Assembly (NCBI RefSeq): GCF_003967575.1 | Contig: NZ_BIFT01000002.1 | Span: forward strand, 1,550,001-1,614,000 | Reading direction: 5' to 3' | From: Dictyobacter alpinus | GTDB taxonomy: Bacteria > Chloroflexota > Ktedonobacteria > Ktedonobacterales > Ktedonobacteraceae | Length of the DNA: 64,000 nucleotides | Shown: positions 43,503 to 51,556 of the stretch, piece by piece | How positions within the stretch are numbered: the first letter of the stretch is position 1 | Layout of the letters: each line of letters begins with the position of its first letter | Notes under the pieces: model-generated | What the model saw: only the letters and a program-made list of their open reading frames with translations | Told to the model about the DNA's origin: nothing | Databases searched by the model: none | Program-made: the position numbers and the translations under genes

Positions 43503-44027
43503 CTACTCCCCACGGATTTTGCTATAAAGAACCAGATCGTGGAACTCGCCATTGCGCCACTGAGCCCGGCGCAACACACCCTCGCGTGTAAAGCCAGCCT
43601 TCTCCAAGGCACGCTGTTCAGGAATATTGGTTATATCGGTCGAAGCTTCAACGCGTCCAATTGGATATGTACGGAACAGATAGTCCGCCAACAATTGCTG
43701 GGCCTCTACCCCATAGCCCTTTCCTCGCTGTTCAGGCGCCAGACTGATACCAATATTGTAATGGAGACTAGAAACACCTGGACCATAGCGCACTGGATGA
43801 TAACTGACAGATCCCACAAACTGATCATGCAGAGTCGTCACGATTAAAGTACCAAAATCTGTACTCAAGAGTCCGTCAGAGTCAAACGCAGACTGCAAAT
43901 GTTGGTCCCGCTTCAGGCCAAAATAGTTATACTCACTTTCAAAATTCACATCATTAGCATGATCATGCAAAATGTCTAAATCTGAACGCCGCACAGGACG
44001 TAAGCAAACTTTTTCTCCACGTATCAT
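43503..44027 (-). CDS. GNAT-family N-acetyltransferase (RimJ/RimL-like)
   Basis: A 174-residue acetyltransferase. It opens with KVCLRPVRRSDLDIL and carries the acetyl-CoA P-loop as LAPEQRGKGYGVEAQQLLADY, followed by RVEASTDITNIPEQRALEKAGFTREGVLRR, the RimL/SpeG-like end of the family (read in segments). It transfers an acetyl group to an amine on a protein or small molecule. ATG behind AAGGAAG. No partner gene suggests the substrate. Confidence 0.87.
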   Translation of the reverse strand: MIRGEKVCLRPVRRSDLDILHDHANDVNFESEYNYFGLKRDQHLQSAFDSDGLLSTDFGTLIVTTLHDQFVGSVSYHPVRYGPGVSSLHYNIGISLAPEQRGKGYGVEAQQLLADYLFRTYPIGRVEASTDITNIPEQRALEKAGFTREGVLRRAQWRNGEFHDLVLYSKIRGE

Positions 44028-44223
44028 ACGTTTTTCTTCCTTTTATAGAATTTATACTTCAGCATATAACACCTGTATCCCTATGTCCATAAGATTTCAA
44101 CCGGATTGCTGGCGCTTCAAGTAGAGCTGATAAGCATTCTGCAAGATACTCTAAAATAATAATCGACTCTGCTTAGTTCAACATTGAATTGGAGTACGCT
44201 AAGAAATATGGTTGAGAATGAAA

Positions 44224-44270
44224 CGTCCAGGCGCATAGAGCCTTAAAAATGAAGTCTACGCGCCTGGACG
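44224..44270. terminator. Hairpin 3' of the F420-type reductase gene
   Basis: CGTCCAGGCGC (44224-44234) pairs perfectly with GCGCCTGGACG (44260-44270) around a 25-nt loop, 19 bp from the minus-strand stop codon. Confidence 0.65.
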
Positions 44271-44288
44271 AAAGAAATTCAATGGAAA

Positions 44289-44750
44289 TTACGCCAGATG
44301 AATACGTATATGCATAAAACGACGCGCAGCATCGCGCAATTGGTTAGGGTCAGGTTGTCCAGCAGCATCCATCGTCACAGAATACGCTCTGGCCGCATTG
44401 GGGTTCACAAGTAAAAAGGTCTGTAATTCTTTTTCAGTCACCTCTTTATCTTCAATCACCTCGGCCGTACCACTGACCTGCTTCCCCTTTAAGTGGAGAG
44501 TCACCGGTGCATTGCCAACCAGATTTTTCCACCATTTATGGTCCGTAAATAGAAAAATAGTATTTCCATCCTGCCGATATCCCAATGGAATGGTAAAAGA
44601 TTTTCCACTCTTGCGTCCAGTAAAAGTCAACAACAGGAGACTCTTACTAAATATACTGTGTAAAGGCGAGGCAAGCACGAATTTCATAACATTGTTCAAA
44701 AATTTGGGCGGATTGCGTGGCGGCGTGCTCGAAATAGCATCAGTCGACAT
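44289..44750 (-). CDS. Deazaflavin (F420)-dependent nitroreductase-like protein
   Basis: A 153-residue split-barrel protein of the DDN (deazaflavin-dependent nitroreductase) family. LLLTFTGRKSGKSFTIPLGY and DHKWWKNLVGNAPVTLHLKG are its signature segments, where the SGK loop contacts the F420 phosphate and the WWKNL helix lines the pocket. Mycobacterial relatives reduce quinones and nitroimidazoles with F420H2. This supports the presence of F420 in the organism, together with the LLM oxidoreductase at 16 kb. ATG behind GGAGG. Confidence 0.82.
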   Translation of the reverse strand: MSTDAISSTPPRNPPKFLNNVMKFVLASPLHSIFSKSLLLLTFTGRKSGKSFTIPLGYRQDGNTIFLFTDHKWWKNLVGNAPVTLHLKGKQVSGTAEVIEDKEVTEKELQTFLLVNPNAARAYSVTMDAAGQPDPNQLRDAARRFMHIRIHLA

Positions 44751-44828
44751 AAAAGTTGACCTCCAGAAGAAAATTCAGCTACAACACTACCTGTATTCTA
44801 TCATTAAAAGCGGTGAATAATGAACTAT

Positions 44829-45272
44829 TTACAGACCATCATGTAGCGCGTGAGCCTTGCGCAACTGCTCTAAGGTTACCTGCGCTTCCGCCAGATGGGC
44901 GCCATTTAGATATGCTCCGCTTAAGTCAGCATTCGTCAGATTCGCTCTGACCAGAGTAGCGGAACGCAGATCCACATCACGTAAATAAGCCTGACTTAAA
45001 TCGCTATCGCGTAGATCAGCTTCAGTGAGATTAGCACCGCTTAAATCGGCTCCCACTAGACGAGCGCCCCTTAATATCGTCTGAAACAAATCAGTTCCCG
45101 CCAGATTAGCACCACTTAGATCGGCACTCGAAAGATCAAACTCTCCCAGGCGTCCCCCACTTAGATCCACACCAGATAAATCCAGTGCGACATCAGGATG
45201 ATCACTACGCCATGTGTTCCAGTCGCGCGGCAAACTTGTTCTCATCAACTCAATAAGATCAATTTTATCCAT
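44829..45272 (-). CDS. Pentapeptide-repeat protein
   Basis: A 147-residue protein. From about residue 28 to 125 it is a run of pentapeptide repeats of the A(D/N)LSG type, for example VDLSGGRLGEFDLSSADLSG and TNADLSGAYLNGAHLAEAQV, forming a right-handed quadrilateral beta helix of about five coils. It ends in a short helix. Some family members mimic DNA and protect gyrase, but most have no known role. ATG behind AAGGAG. Confidence 0.88.
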   Translation of the reverse strand: MDKIDLIELMRTSLPRDWNTWRSDHPDVALDLSGVDLSGGRLGEFDLSSADLSGANLAGTDLFQTILRGARLVGADLSGANLTEADLRDSDLSQAYLRDVDLRSATLVRANLTNADLSGAYLNGAHLAEAQVTLEQLRKAHALHDGL

Positions 45273-45595
45273 CGCTTGATTCTCCTTGGAGCAGGCAAAT
45301 TATATAGTTAACATTCGACTATGTAGCAAAGTACAAGACCAGCTAAAGTGTCTTTAAAATGAAAATGATTATAGAAAACATTTTGAGCAACGTTTTCTTC
45401 TCTAAGCATACCACTCCAACAAGTTATATGTATTAGACATGGCTTACCTGTCTATTATACTTTACAATATAGCGAGAATGACGTTCATACGCAGCCGGCA
45501 CAGCTTACACGATCAAAGCACATGTTCTGGAATTGATCACGTACAGCAGCACGTTTCGCTCACATAAGTGGGCGCGAAGGGGGAGCAACCATACT
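45273..45595. other. Intergenic region between divergent pentapeptide and P1 peptidase genes
   Basis: Expected divergent promoters; no consensus pair, repeat or RNA that I would defend. Confidence 0.3.
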
Positions 45596-46702
45596 ATGCC
45601 AGGAGCACGTTTACGCGATTTAGGCATCCCGATTGGAACTCATCCAACCGGACCATATAATGCAATCACCGATGTACCAGATATTCTGGTTGGACATGAA
45701 ACTCTGATCTTTAACGAACCTGGTATCGCGCGCACAGGAGTGACAATGATTGTTCCTCGCGCCGGCCATATCTGGACGGATCATGCATTTGCTGGCTTCT
45801 TTAGTTTTAATGGTTGCGGAGAAATGACTGGTCTGCCCTGGGTAGAGGAATCAGGCGTTCTCCATACACCAATAGGGATTACCAATACCAACTCGGTAGG
45901 AGTCGTGCGGGATGCCATCGTAGCCTATCCCCTGGATATGAGCGATAAATGGCATGTACCACCCTCGATCGCCTCTAGCTGGCAAGGCTCGCTACCAGTG
46001 GTAGCTGAGACCTGGGATGGCTGGCTGAATGATATCGGAGCCTTCCATGTAACCAAACAACACGTTTATCAGGCTTTGGAGAAGGCTCAAACGGGTCCTG
46101 TGGCCGAGGGTAATGTTGGTGGTGGCACAGGCATGATCTGCCATGAGTTCAAAGGCGGTATCGGCACCTCCTCACGTCTCGTCACCTGCTTTGATCAACA
46201 ATATACAGTTGGGGTACTCGTTCAGGCAAATTATGGGGCCCGACGCTTGCTGCGCGTTGATGGGGTACCCGTTGGACTTGAGATAGATTACACGAAAGTT
46301 GCCGATCCCTGGACAGCACCACCCAAAGGTGGCTCAATCATCGTCATCCTCGCTACCGATGCACCTCTCATTCCTACCCAATGTAACAGACTTGCCAGAC
46401 GGGCAACAGTCGGACTCGCACGCGTAGGTGGAGTTGGACATAATGGCAGTGGAGATATCTTTCTGGCTTTCGCTACCGGCAATCATTTACCTTTGCAGCA
46501 GAATAAACCATTCGACCTCCAGATGCTTCCCCATGATCAGCTCGATCCTTTCTTTGAGGCCGCCGCCGAAGCAACAGAAGAAGCCATCCTTAATGCCCTG
46601 ACAGCAGCCGAAAGTATGGTTGGTTGGCAAGGGCATAGTGCTCAAGCACTTCCCCTGGATGAGCTACAAAGGATCATGAAGCGCTATCAACCACAGAGAT
46701 AA
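45596..46702 (+). CDS. P1-family (DmpA-like) aminopeptidase
   Basis: A 368-residue Ntn-fold peptidase of family S58 (DmpA/BapA). The conserved blocks are present: RLRDLGIPIGTHPTGPYNAITDVPDI (read in two parts), TNTNSVGVVRDA, EGNVGGGTGMICHEFKGGIG and GHNGSGDIFLAFAT. The NGSGD segment holds the serine expected to act as nucleophile after self-cleavage of the Gly-Ser bond. Such enzymes release N-terminal residues from peptides, sometimes D- or beta-amino acids. The start ATG follows GGGGGAG; the frame opens 21 codons earlier. Its TAA stop (46700-46702) is the first three bases of a palindromic element. Confidence 0.86.
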   Translation: MPGARLRDLGIPIGTHPTGPYNAITDVPDILVGHETLIFNEPGIARTGVTMIVPRAGHIWTDHAFAGFFSFNGCGEMTGLPWVEESGVLHTPIGITNTNSVGVVRDAIVAYPLDMSDKWHVPPSIASSWQGSLPVVAETWDGWLNDIGAFHVTKQHVYQALEKAQTGPVAEGNVGGGTGMICHEFKGGIGTSSRLVTCFDQQYTVGVLVQANYGARRLLRVDGVPVGLEIDYTKVADPWTAPPKGGSIIVILATDAPLIPTQCNRLARRATVGLARVGGVGHNGSGDIFLAFATGNHLPLQQNKPFDLQMLPHDQLDPFFEAAAEATEEAILNALTAAESMVGWQGHSAQALPLDELQRIMKRYQPQR

Positions 46703-46840
46703 CGCCATGCGCATGTTTTCCACACACCAGATCTTTGTGAGGGAGACAATGGTGCGGCGGTCGTGACCGCCGCACCATTGTCTCCCTCACAAACAAGCGA
46801 GCGCTGTAGGCGCGAGGGATAAAACGTGCGCATGGCGTTA
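46700..46840. repeat. MITE-like element, family 1 copy B, inserted in the stop codon of the P1 peptidase gene
   Basis: A 141-bp element. Terminal repeats TAACGCCATGCGCATGTTTT (46700-46719) and AAAACGTGCGCATGGCGTTA (46821-46840) match at 19 of 20 positions. The core has 29-bp perfect arms (46734-46762 and 46765-46793) with a 2-nt loop, then ACAAGCGAGCGCTGTAGGCG and the rest of the short hairpin. If TA is the duplicated target, the uninterrupted gene would have ended in TAG; the element makes it TAA. Confidence 0.88.
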
Positions 46841-47161
46841 GATAGAAACACACATATATATGGTACAAATTGTAGCCCATTTGGTCAACAATGCTAAACT
46901 CGAAAAATTTAGTACAGATCCGCTTCACAAGCCAGATTATACCCTTTTTCAGAACGATAAATGCTTGTATTTTGATAACGTGTTCCAATATACTTGTCAA
47001 AGTTAAGCCTCATGTGACGTCAATACAGTATAGGTTGTTTATGTAAGCCGTCTACAATGTCAATCATCCCGAACTGATCATTTGAGAAAATGGATACATT
47101 TGCGTCTGATACAAACAGACACATATAGTTGAGCTATGTAATTCACAGGAGGGACAGGCAG
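46841..47161. other. Intergenic region downstream of the element
   Basis: AT-rich region with the presumed promoter of the small gene at 47162. On the minus strand TTGACA (about 46995) and TATCAA with 17-bp spacing point leftwards toward the P1 gene; there is no minus-strand gene for them to serve. Confidence 0.3.
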
Positions 47162-47443
47162 ATGAAAGATACATTGAGTGGTTTTCTTACACTGGATGGA
47201 CAAGCCGAGCCTTTGATCGTGCTGCATAAAGGAGCACGCTGCTACACACAATCCTTAAAAAAAGCCTTCCACGGCCTGATCCACCCCAACATAAAACCTG
47301 CGATAGAGGAGAAACAGACAGCCCCTCAACAGCCTTCCATCGCGAGAACCAGTTTACTTCATCCAAGCCAGAAGCAGCGCCTAAAAAGCAAAATCTATGT
47401 TGTGGATTATTATATAGAGGGACACGAGCAGCTAAAAGCATAA
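47162..47443 (+). CDS. Small hypothetical protein
   Basis: A 93-residue basic protein with an excellent ribosome binding site (GGAGG, 9 nt before ATG). It starts KDTLSGFLTLDGQAEPLIVL and has a Gln/Pro-rich middle and a Lys-rich end before YVVDYYIEGHEQL. No signal peptide, membrane helix or motif recognised. The frame is also open 11 codons upstream. It is followed by a hairpin terminator shared with the convergent pseudokinase gene. Confidence 0.5.
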   Translation: MKDTLSGFLTLDGQAEPLIVLHKGARCYTQSLKKAFHGLIHPNIKPAIEEKQTAPQQPSIARTSLLHPSQKQRLKSKIYVVDYYIEGHEQLKA

Positions 47444-47531
47444 TGTGTCACAGGCATGAGCCAAAAGATTGTCATGCGAACCCTGTCATTATTTCTCCTG
47501 GCCATCACTGCATCCAATGAAAACATTTACG

Positions 47532-47565
47532 CCTGTTTTTAATGGTTTGGCACTAAAAACAGGCT
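47532..47565. terminator. Bidirectional terminator
   Basis: GCCTGTTTTTA (47532-47542) pairs perfectly with TAAAAACAGGC (47555-47565), giving T tracts in the stem in both directions, between convergent genes. Confidence 0.7.
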
Positions 47566-47571
47566 TTGAAT

Positions 47572-49356
47572 TTAAGAAGCTCCCCTTGTAATCGACCCAT
47601 CTCCATTGACATGAATCGCTATTGGCTTAAGCGGTCTCTGGGCTGGCCCTTTGACAACCGCCCCGGCACGCTGTGGATCAAACTGTGCATGATGCCTTGG
47701 ACAAACCAGCTTCCCCGTTTTTGGATCATACGTCACCAGTACCCCTTCATGGGTACAAGCACGATCATAGGCGACCAACTTATCATCGGGCAAATGCAGC
47801 AAAATACTTTCTTTATGTGTTAAAGGATCTGTAAAATTGAGTGCAGCATTTTTCGCGGGTTTGTTACGACTAATGACGGGAGCGGTTTCAGCAGTAGGAT
47901 TATTGGTCGGCTTACTGGCATTGGCTATACCTGGCAACTGGATCGTGCCATTTTGCACCAGTTTCAGTAAGCTAAAACCACCACCAGCCAGCACGGCGGC
48001 CGTAATTGTGCCATTGACTGCCATCACCACCCGCCGCCGGCCCATATCGGGACGTGAGGATGGCTGCTGCTCTTTAGGAAGCGCCGCTTGCTTTGAGGTA
48101 GTGCCAGCAGCCAAATCGGGCTCAGGCTTGATTATTTGCACAGGAGAAGATTCACGTGCCCATGCGGTGGATGGGAAAGGTCCTGATTGACCTTTCTCGG
48201 GAATAACTATAGTGGAAGCAGGTGCTTGCGTATTGGCTCCAAGCGGAAGCGATTGTGCGCGAGGAATACTCTGCAACTGCAAAGTATTGCCCGGAAAAGA
48301 TGAGGACACTTTGTGGATATGGCTGGAAGTGATACCTGGCATGGCAACTACATTCTCACTGCTATCGTCAGGTGGTAGTGTATTGACCAGAGTCAAATGT
48401 ATTTTCATCGGCAAAGGAGTACCAGGAGTCTGTACAGGCGGCCGGGCGGCCTCTTCCATGACATTCATCACCCGTTCGAAGGCGGAGACCAGTTTCCCGG
48501 CAGACTGCAGTCGTAACGCTGGATCGCGCTCAAGCGCTCGCTGTAAAGCAATATCTAAAGCGGGAGAAATCTCAGGCGCCACCACCTGGAGCGAGGGGAT
48601 ACGCTCCTCAACATGCTTTTGCACCAATTCAAAGGGATCTGTGCTGGTGAATGGTGGATGTCCACAAAGCATCTCAAATACCAGAATACCTAGCGCATAC
48701 ACATCTGCACGCGCATCAAATGCTCCCCCTAATACTACCTCGGGAGCGATATAGATAGGATTGGTCAACAAGGTGCCGGCGATACTAAATAAGGATGGAT
48801 ATTGATGAGCAACCTGCCCGATACCATTCATTTCCAACATATGGGCCAGGCCAAAGCCAGCAACCATAACACTATATAGCCCATCAGGACCGCCCTGACG
48901 CACGAGCAAGATATTTGAAGACTTGAGCGTACCATGGATTACATCATTGTTATGAGCATAATCCAGAGCCTCTGCGATCTGACGCAATAATGCCAGCATC
49001 AGTTCAGGGCTACAGCGCTCTTTACGCTTCAGGAAGGAAGCCACGGTCTCGCCCTCAATTAATGGGGTCACCAGATATGGATAGCCAAGTGCCTCACCAA
49101 AATCATAGGTAGGCACAATATAAGGATGTTGTAACTGCCTTAAAGCACCCGCCTGCCGCATAAAGCGTGTCATGAAACGCTCACGCGCGGCACCTTTACA
49201 ATCAGAAGGAAGAATAAACACCGTGAGCATTACCTGCTGCTCTCCACCCTGCCCCTGAGCTATATAAACCGCGCTCAGCGTTCCCTGGCCAATTAATTGC
49301 TTCAGGTGATAATCCCCAATCTTCTGCCCCACGAGATCTTCCACAGGTAAGAGCAT
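47572..49356 (-). CDS. Pseudokinase - transmembrane - Rieske [2Fe-2S] fusion protein
   Basis: A 594-residue protein. Residues 14-275 have the fold of a bacterial Ser/Thr kinase: glycine loop LIGQGTLSAVY, HPYIVPTYDFGE, YIAPE and ADVYALGILVFEMLCG. Every catalytic residue is replaced: the VAIK lysine is T45, the helix-C glutamate is Q68, HRD is H141-G142-T143, and DFG is G167-F168-G169. It should not phosphorylate. After a Pro/Ser-rich linker comes one membrane helix (about 445-467) following RRR. The C-terminal domain is a Rieske-type cluster site, C534-T-H536 and C552-P-R-H555, which would be outside the membrane. A redox-sensing or scaffold role is inference. ATG behind GGGGGGA. Divergent from a degenerate signal peptidase gene. 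Confidence 0.85.
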   Translation of the reverse strand: MLLPVEDLVGQKIGDYHLKQLIGQGTLSAVYIAQGQGGEQQVMLTVFILPSDCKGAARERFMTRFMRQAGALRQLQHPYIVPTYDFGEALGYPYLVTPLIEGETVASFLKRKERCSPELMLALLRQIAEALDYAHNNDVIHGTLKSSNILLVRQGGPDGLYSVMVAGFGLAHMLEMNGIGQVAHQYPSLFSIAGTLLTNPIYIAPEVVLGGAFDARADVYALGILVFEMLCGHPPFTSTDPFELVQKHVEERIPSLQVVAPEISPALDIALQRALERDPALRLQSAGKLVSAFERVMNVMEEAARPPVQTPGTPLPMKIHLTLVNTLPPDDSSENVVAMPGITSSHIHKVSSSFPGNTLQLQSIPRAQSLPLGANTQAPASTIVIPEKGQSGPFPSTAWARESSPVQIIKPEPDLAAGTTSKQAALPKEQQPSSRPDMGRRRVVMAVNGTITAAVLAGGGFSLLKLVQNGTIQLPGIANASKPTNNPTAETAPVISRNKPAKNAALNFTDPLTHKESILLHLPDDKLVAYDRACTHEGVLVTYDPKTGKLVCPRHHAQFDPQRAGAVVKGPAQRPLKPIAIHVNGDGSITRGAS

Positions 49357-49413
49357 GTTATCCCCCCTTGATCCGCCATCAAATAATTACTGCAAGCTGC
49401 TCATCAGGTAAAG

Positions 49414-49441
49414 TGTATATACTGTACACATTGAGCGTCAA
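49414..49441 (-). promoter_or_regulatory. Promoter of the pseudokinase-Rieske gene
   Basis: On the minus strand TTGACG (49441-49436) and TATACA (49419-49414) are 16 bp apart, about 60 bp before the start codon. Confidence 0.5.
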
Positions 49442-49693
49442 TAGAATTGAGACAAGTATAGGACTTGTGGATAAAAAAGTAGCCTTCTACACCAGAATGC
49501 ATCACAATACATTACAGTAGCAAGAGCCAGATAAGTTGGTAGTTTTGGGCTACACTATCGAGCATTCTCGAAATTTTAGAATGCCTTGCGCTATACTAGC
49601 CCTACGAGTTGCACTGAAGCGGCTGCAAATATATTGCGCGCAGTATCCATCCGAAATGCCAGTGGAGGCTGCACCGTCCTATGGAGATAGATA
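49442..49693. other. Divergent region between pseudokinase-Rieske and pseudo-signal peptidase genes
   Basis: The remaining part of the 337-bp gap between the two genes. A short ATTCTCGAAATTTTAGAAT dyad-like stretch lies near 49563. No gene or RNA recognised. Confidence 0.3.
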
Positions 49694-50242
49694 TTGAAAC
49701 GATCGCACTTCACGCGTGAAATAATAGAGCTCATCGTTATTACATTGTTGCTATTCGTCGTTATCCGTTTTATCATTCACGGATATCATATGCAAAGCGC
49801 CAATATGCAGCCTGCTATCAGTACCGATGCATATGTCATGGTGAATAGAACTTCCTATATGCTCGGCAAGCCTCAGCGTGGCGATGCAGTGGTCTTGCAT
49901 TATCCACCTGACACCAATATTGATGTGATGGGCCGGATCATAGGTCTACCCGGAGATACCATTAAAACGGATAATCAACATGTCACGGTGAATGGCACGG
50001 TCCTTAATGAAGCCTATGTCAAAACACCTTTTAATCCTGAAGGGCATGAATGGAAAGTGCCAGCCGATGCCTATTTCATCCTCAACGATAATCGCCAGAT
50101 GACAGACGACTCACGCAATTGGGGGCCGGTGAATCGAGATATGATCGTAGGCAAGGCAGTAGTCGTTTTCTGGCCAGTCAATACCTGGCAAATCATTAAT
50201 AGCTACCCATCTACCTATACACAGATAAAAGACCAACCCTAA
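49694..50242 (+). CDS. Signal peptidase I homologue lacking the Ser-Lys dyad
   Basis: A 182-residue protein with the architecture of type I signal peptidase (S26): one N-terminal membrane helix (about 9-29) and an extracytoplasmic domain with RGDAVVLHYPPDT, GRIIGLPGDTI, PADAYFILNDNRQMTDDSRNWGPV and the trailing IVGKAVVVFWP. The catalytic serine motif, normally SMxPT, reads N37-M-Q-P-A. The general-base lysine, normally KRVIGLPGD, is G80-R-I-I-G. Both catalytic residues are missing, so it is predicted inactive. It begins at TTG behind GGAG. It may bind exported proteins without cleaving them. Divergent from the pseudokinase-Rieske gene. Confidence 0.83.
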   Translation: MKRSHFTREIIELIVITLLLFVVIRFIIHGYHMQSANMQPAISTDAYVMVNRTSYMLGKPQRGDAVVLHYPPDTNIDVMGRIIGLPGDTIKTDNQHVTVNGTVLNEAYVKTPFNPEGHEWKVPADAYFILNDNRQMTDDSRNWGPVNRDMIVGKAVVVFWPVNTWQIINSYPSTYTQIKDQP

Positions 50243-50262
50243 AAAACCTACAAAATCTCTAA

Positions 50263-50296
50263 AAAACTGCAGAAAGATAGAGAATTTTGCAGTTTT
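50263..50296 (+). terminator. Hairpin terminator
   Basis: AAAACTGCA (50263-50271) pairs with TGCAGTTTT (50288-50296) 21 bp after the signal peptidase homologue, with a T-rich end. Confidence 0.6.
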
Positions 50297-50373
50297 ATCA
50301 TTGCATTACGACGATACTCACGCTATGATATGGAAAGCTAAAATGCTTTTAAGCAAATATATAAGGAAGTCGT

Positions 50374-51447
50374 ATGCAGTCATCGTTTCAATCAAGTCCA
50401 ATACAGACAGGGAGAGAGCGTTTTCTAGCTGCTTGCCAGCAACAAGGAACAGACGCTACGCCTGTCTGGTTTATGCGCCAGGCCGGCCATGCATCAGCTG
50501 AGTATCGCAAGATACGTGCAGCATATGACATTTTAACCATCGCCCGCACCCCTGAATTATGCTCACAGGTATCACTGCTACCAATAACAGAATATGGCGT
50601 TGATGCGGCTGTGATGTATACAGATATTATCCTTCCATTCCCAGGGATGGGACTGCACGCCGAGCTCGATCCAGTTCGAGGCCCTATCGTTCATAATCCC
50701 ATTCGCACATTGCAAGATGTAGAAGCGCTACAAATCAGTAGCGCCGAAGAGGCTACCCCCTTTGTGATGGAAGCGATTCGCATGGTCAGACGTGAATTAT
50801 CCAATCGGCAAGCGCTTATTGGTATTGCCGGTGGACCTTTCACTCTCGCCTTATATATGATCGAAGGTATTCCCACCCGCGATTACAGTACAGCCAGAAC
50901 ATTGATGTATCAGGAACCTGCCACCTGGCACGCACTACTGGATAAAATCACACAGGTCTTGATCAGCTATGTACAGGCTGAGGTAAAAGCTGGTGCAGAT
51001 GCCATTCAAATTTTTGAGAGCAATATCGGCCTACTTGGTCCAGTCACATATCAACAATTTGTTAAGCCATATGCACAAAAGATCTTCACAGCCATCAAAC
51101 AGGCAGGTGCACAAAGCATTCATTTTGGTACCGGAAACGCCAGCCTTTTAGCGGACATAGCCGCAGTTGGTGGAGATGTCATTGGTGTGGATTGGCGTGT
51201 TGATATTGACAAAGCATGGCAAGAAATAGGTTTTGAGCATAGCATTATGGGGAATCTTGATCCCACGTTACTGCTTGCCCCATGGGAAACAGTACAGCAG
51301 GGTGCGGAAGACATACTACAACGTGTCCAGCAGCGACCTGGCCATATCTTCAACCTCGGTCATGCCATTCATCCAGCCACAAATCCTGATTATTTACGCC
51401 AGCTGGTCGATCTTGTCCATACACATACTGGCCGCAAAGCAAACTAA
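50374..51447 (+). CDS. Uroporphyrinogen decarboxylase-like protein, divergent paralogue
   Basis: A 357-residue member of the HemE family. The barrel motifs are present: PVWFMRQAGHASAEYR, DAAVMYTDIILPFPGMG, GIAGGPFTLALYMIEG and HIFNLGHAIHP. In active enzymes the first motif reads MRQAGRY and its second arginine binds substrate carboxylates. Here it is H39, followed by Ala instead of Tyr, while R35, the TDI aspartate and the GH histidine are kept. Thus it may have altered substrate preference or be a regulatory paralogue. ATG behind AAGGAAG. The downstream gene, 110 bp away, is a normal-looking HemE in the same direction, probably the same operon. Confidence 0.8.
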   Translation: MQSSFQSSPIQTGRERFLAACQQQGTDATPVWFMRQAGHASAEYRKIRAAYDILTIARTPELCSQVSLLPITEYGVDAAVMYTDIILPFPGMGLHAELDPVRGPIVHNPIRTLQDVEALQISSAEEATPFVMEAIRMVRRELSNRQALIGIAGGPFTLALYMIEGIPTRDYSTARTLMYQEPATWHALLDKITQVLISYVQAEVKAGADAIQIFESNIGLLGPVTYQQFVKPYAQKIFTAIKQAGAQSIHFGTGNASLLADIAAVGGDVIGVDWRVDIDKAWQEIGFEHSIMGNLDPTLLLAPWETVQQGAEDILQRVQQRPGHIFNLGHAIHPATNPDYLRQLVDLVHTHTGRKAN

Positions 51448-51556
51448 AAATCCTATATATACACCCGAACCCCTGTAGCGGGCATCTTAAATAAGCAAGC
51501 AAGATGAACTGAACAGGATGCTATCGTGCAGATTGGAGATATATAAAAGCAACTAT

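Noticed and set aside
46970..47000. Minus-strand TTGACA-17-TATCAA promoter
   Set aside because: It points at the end of the P1 peptidase gene with no minus-strand gene downstream; probably chance in AT-rich DNA.
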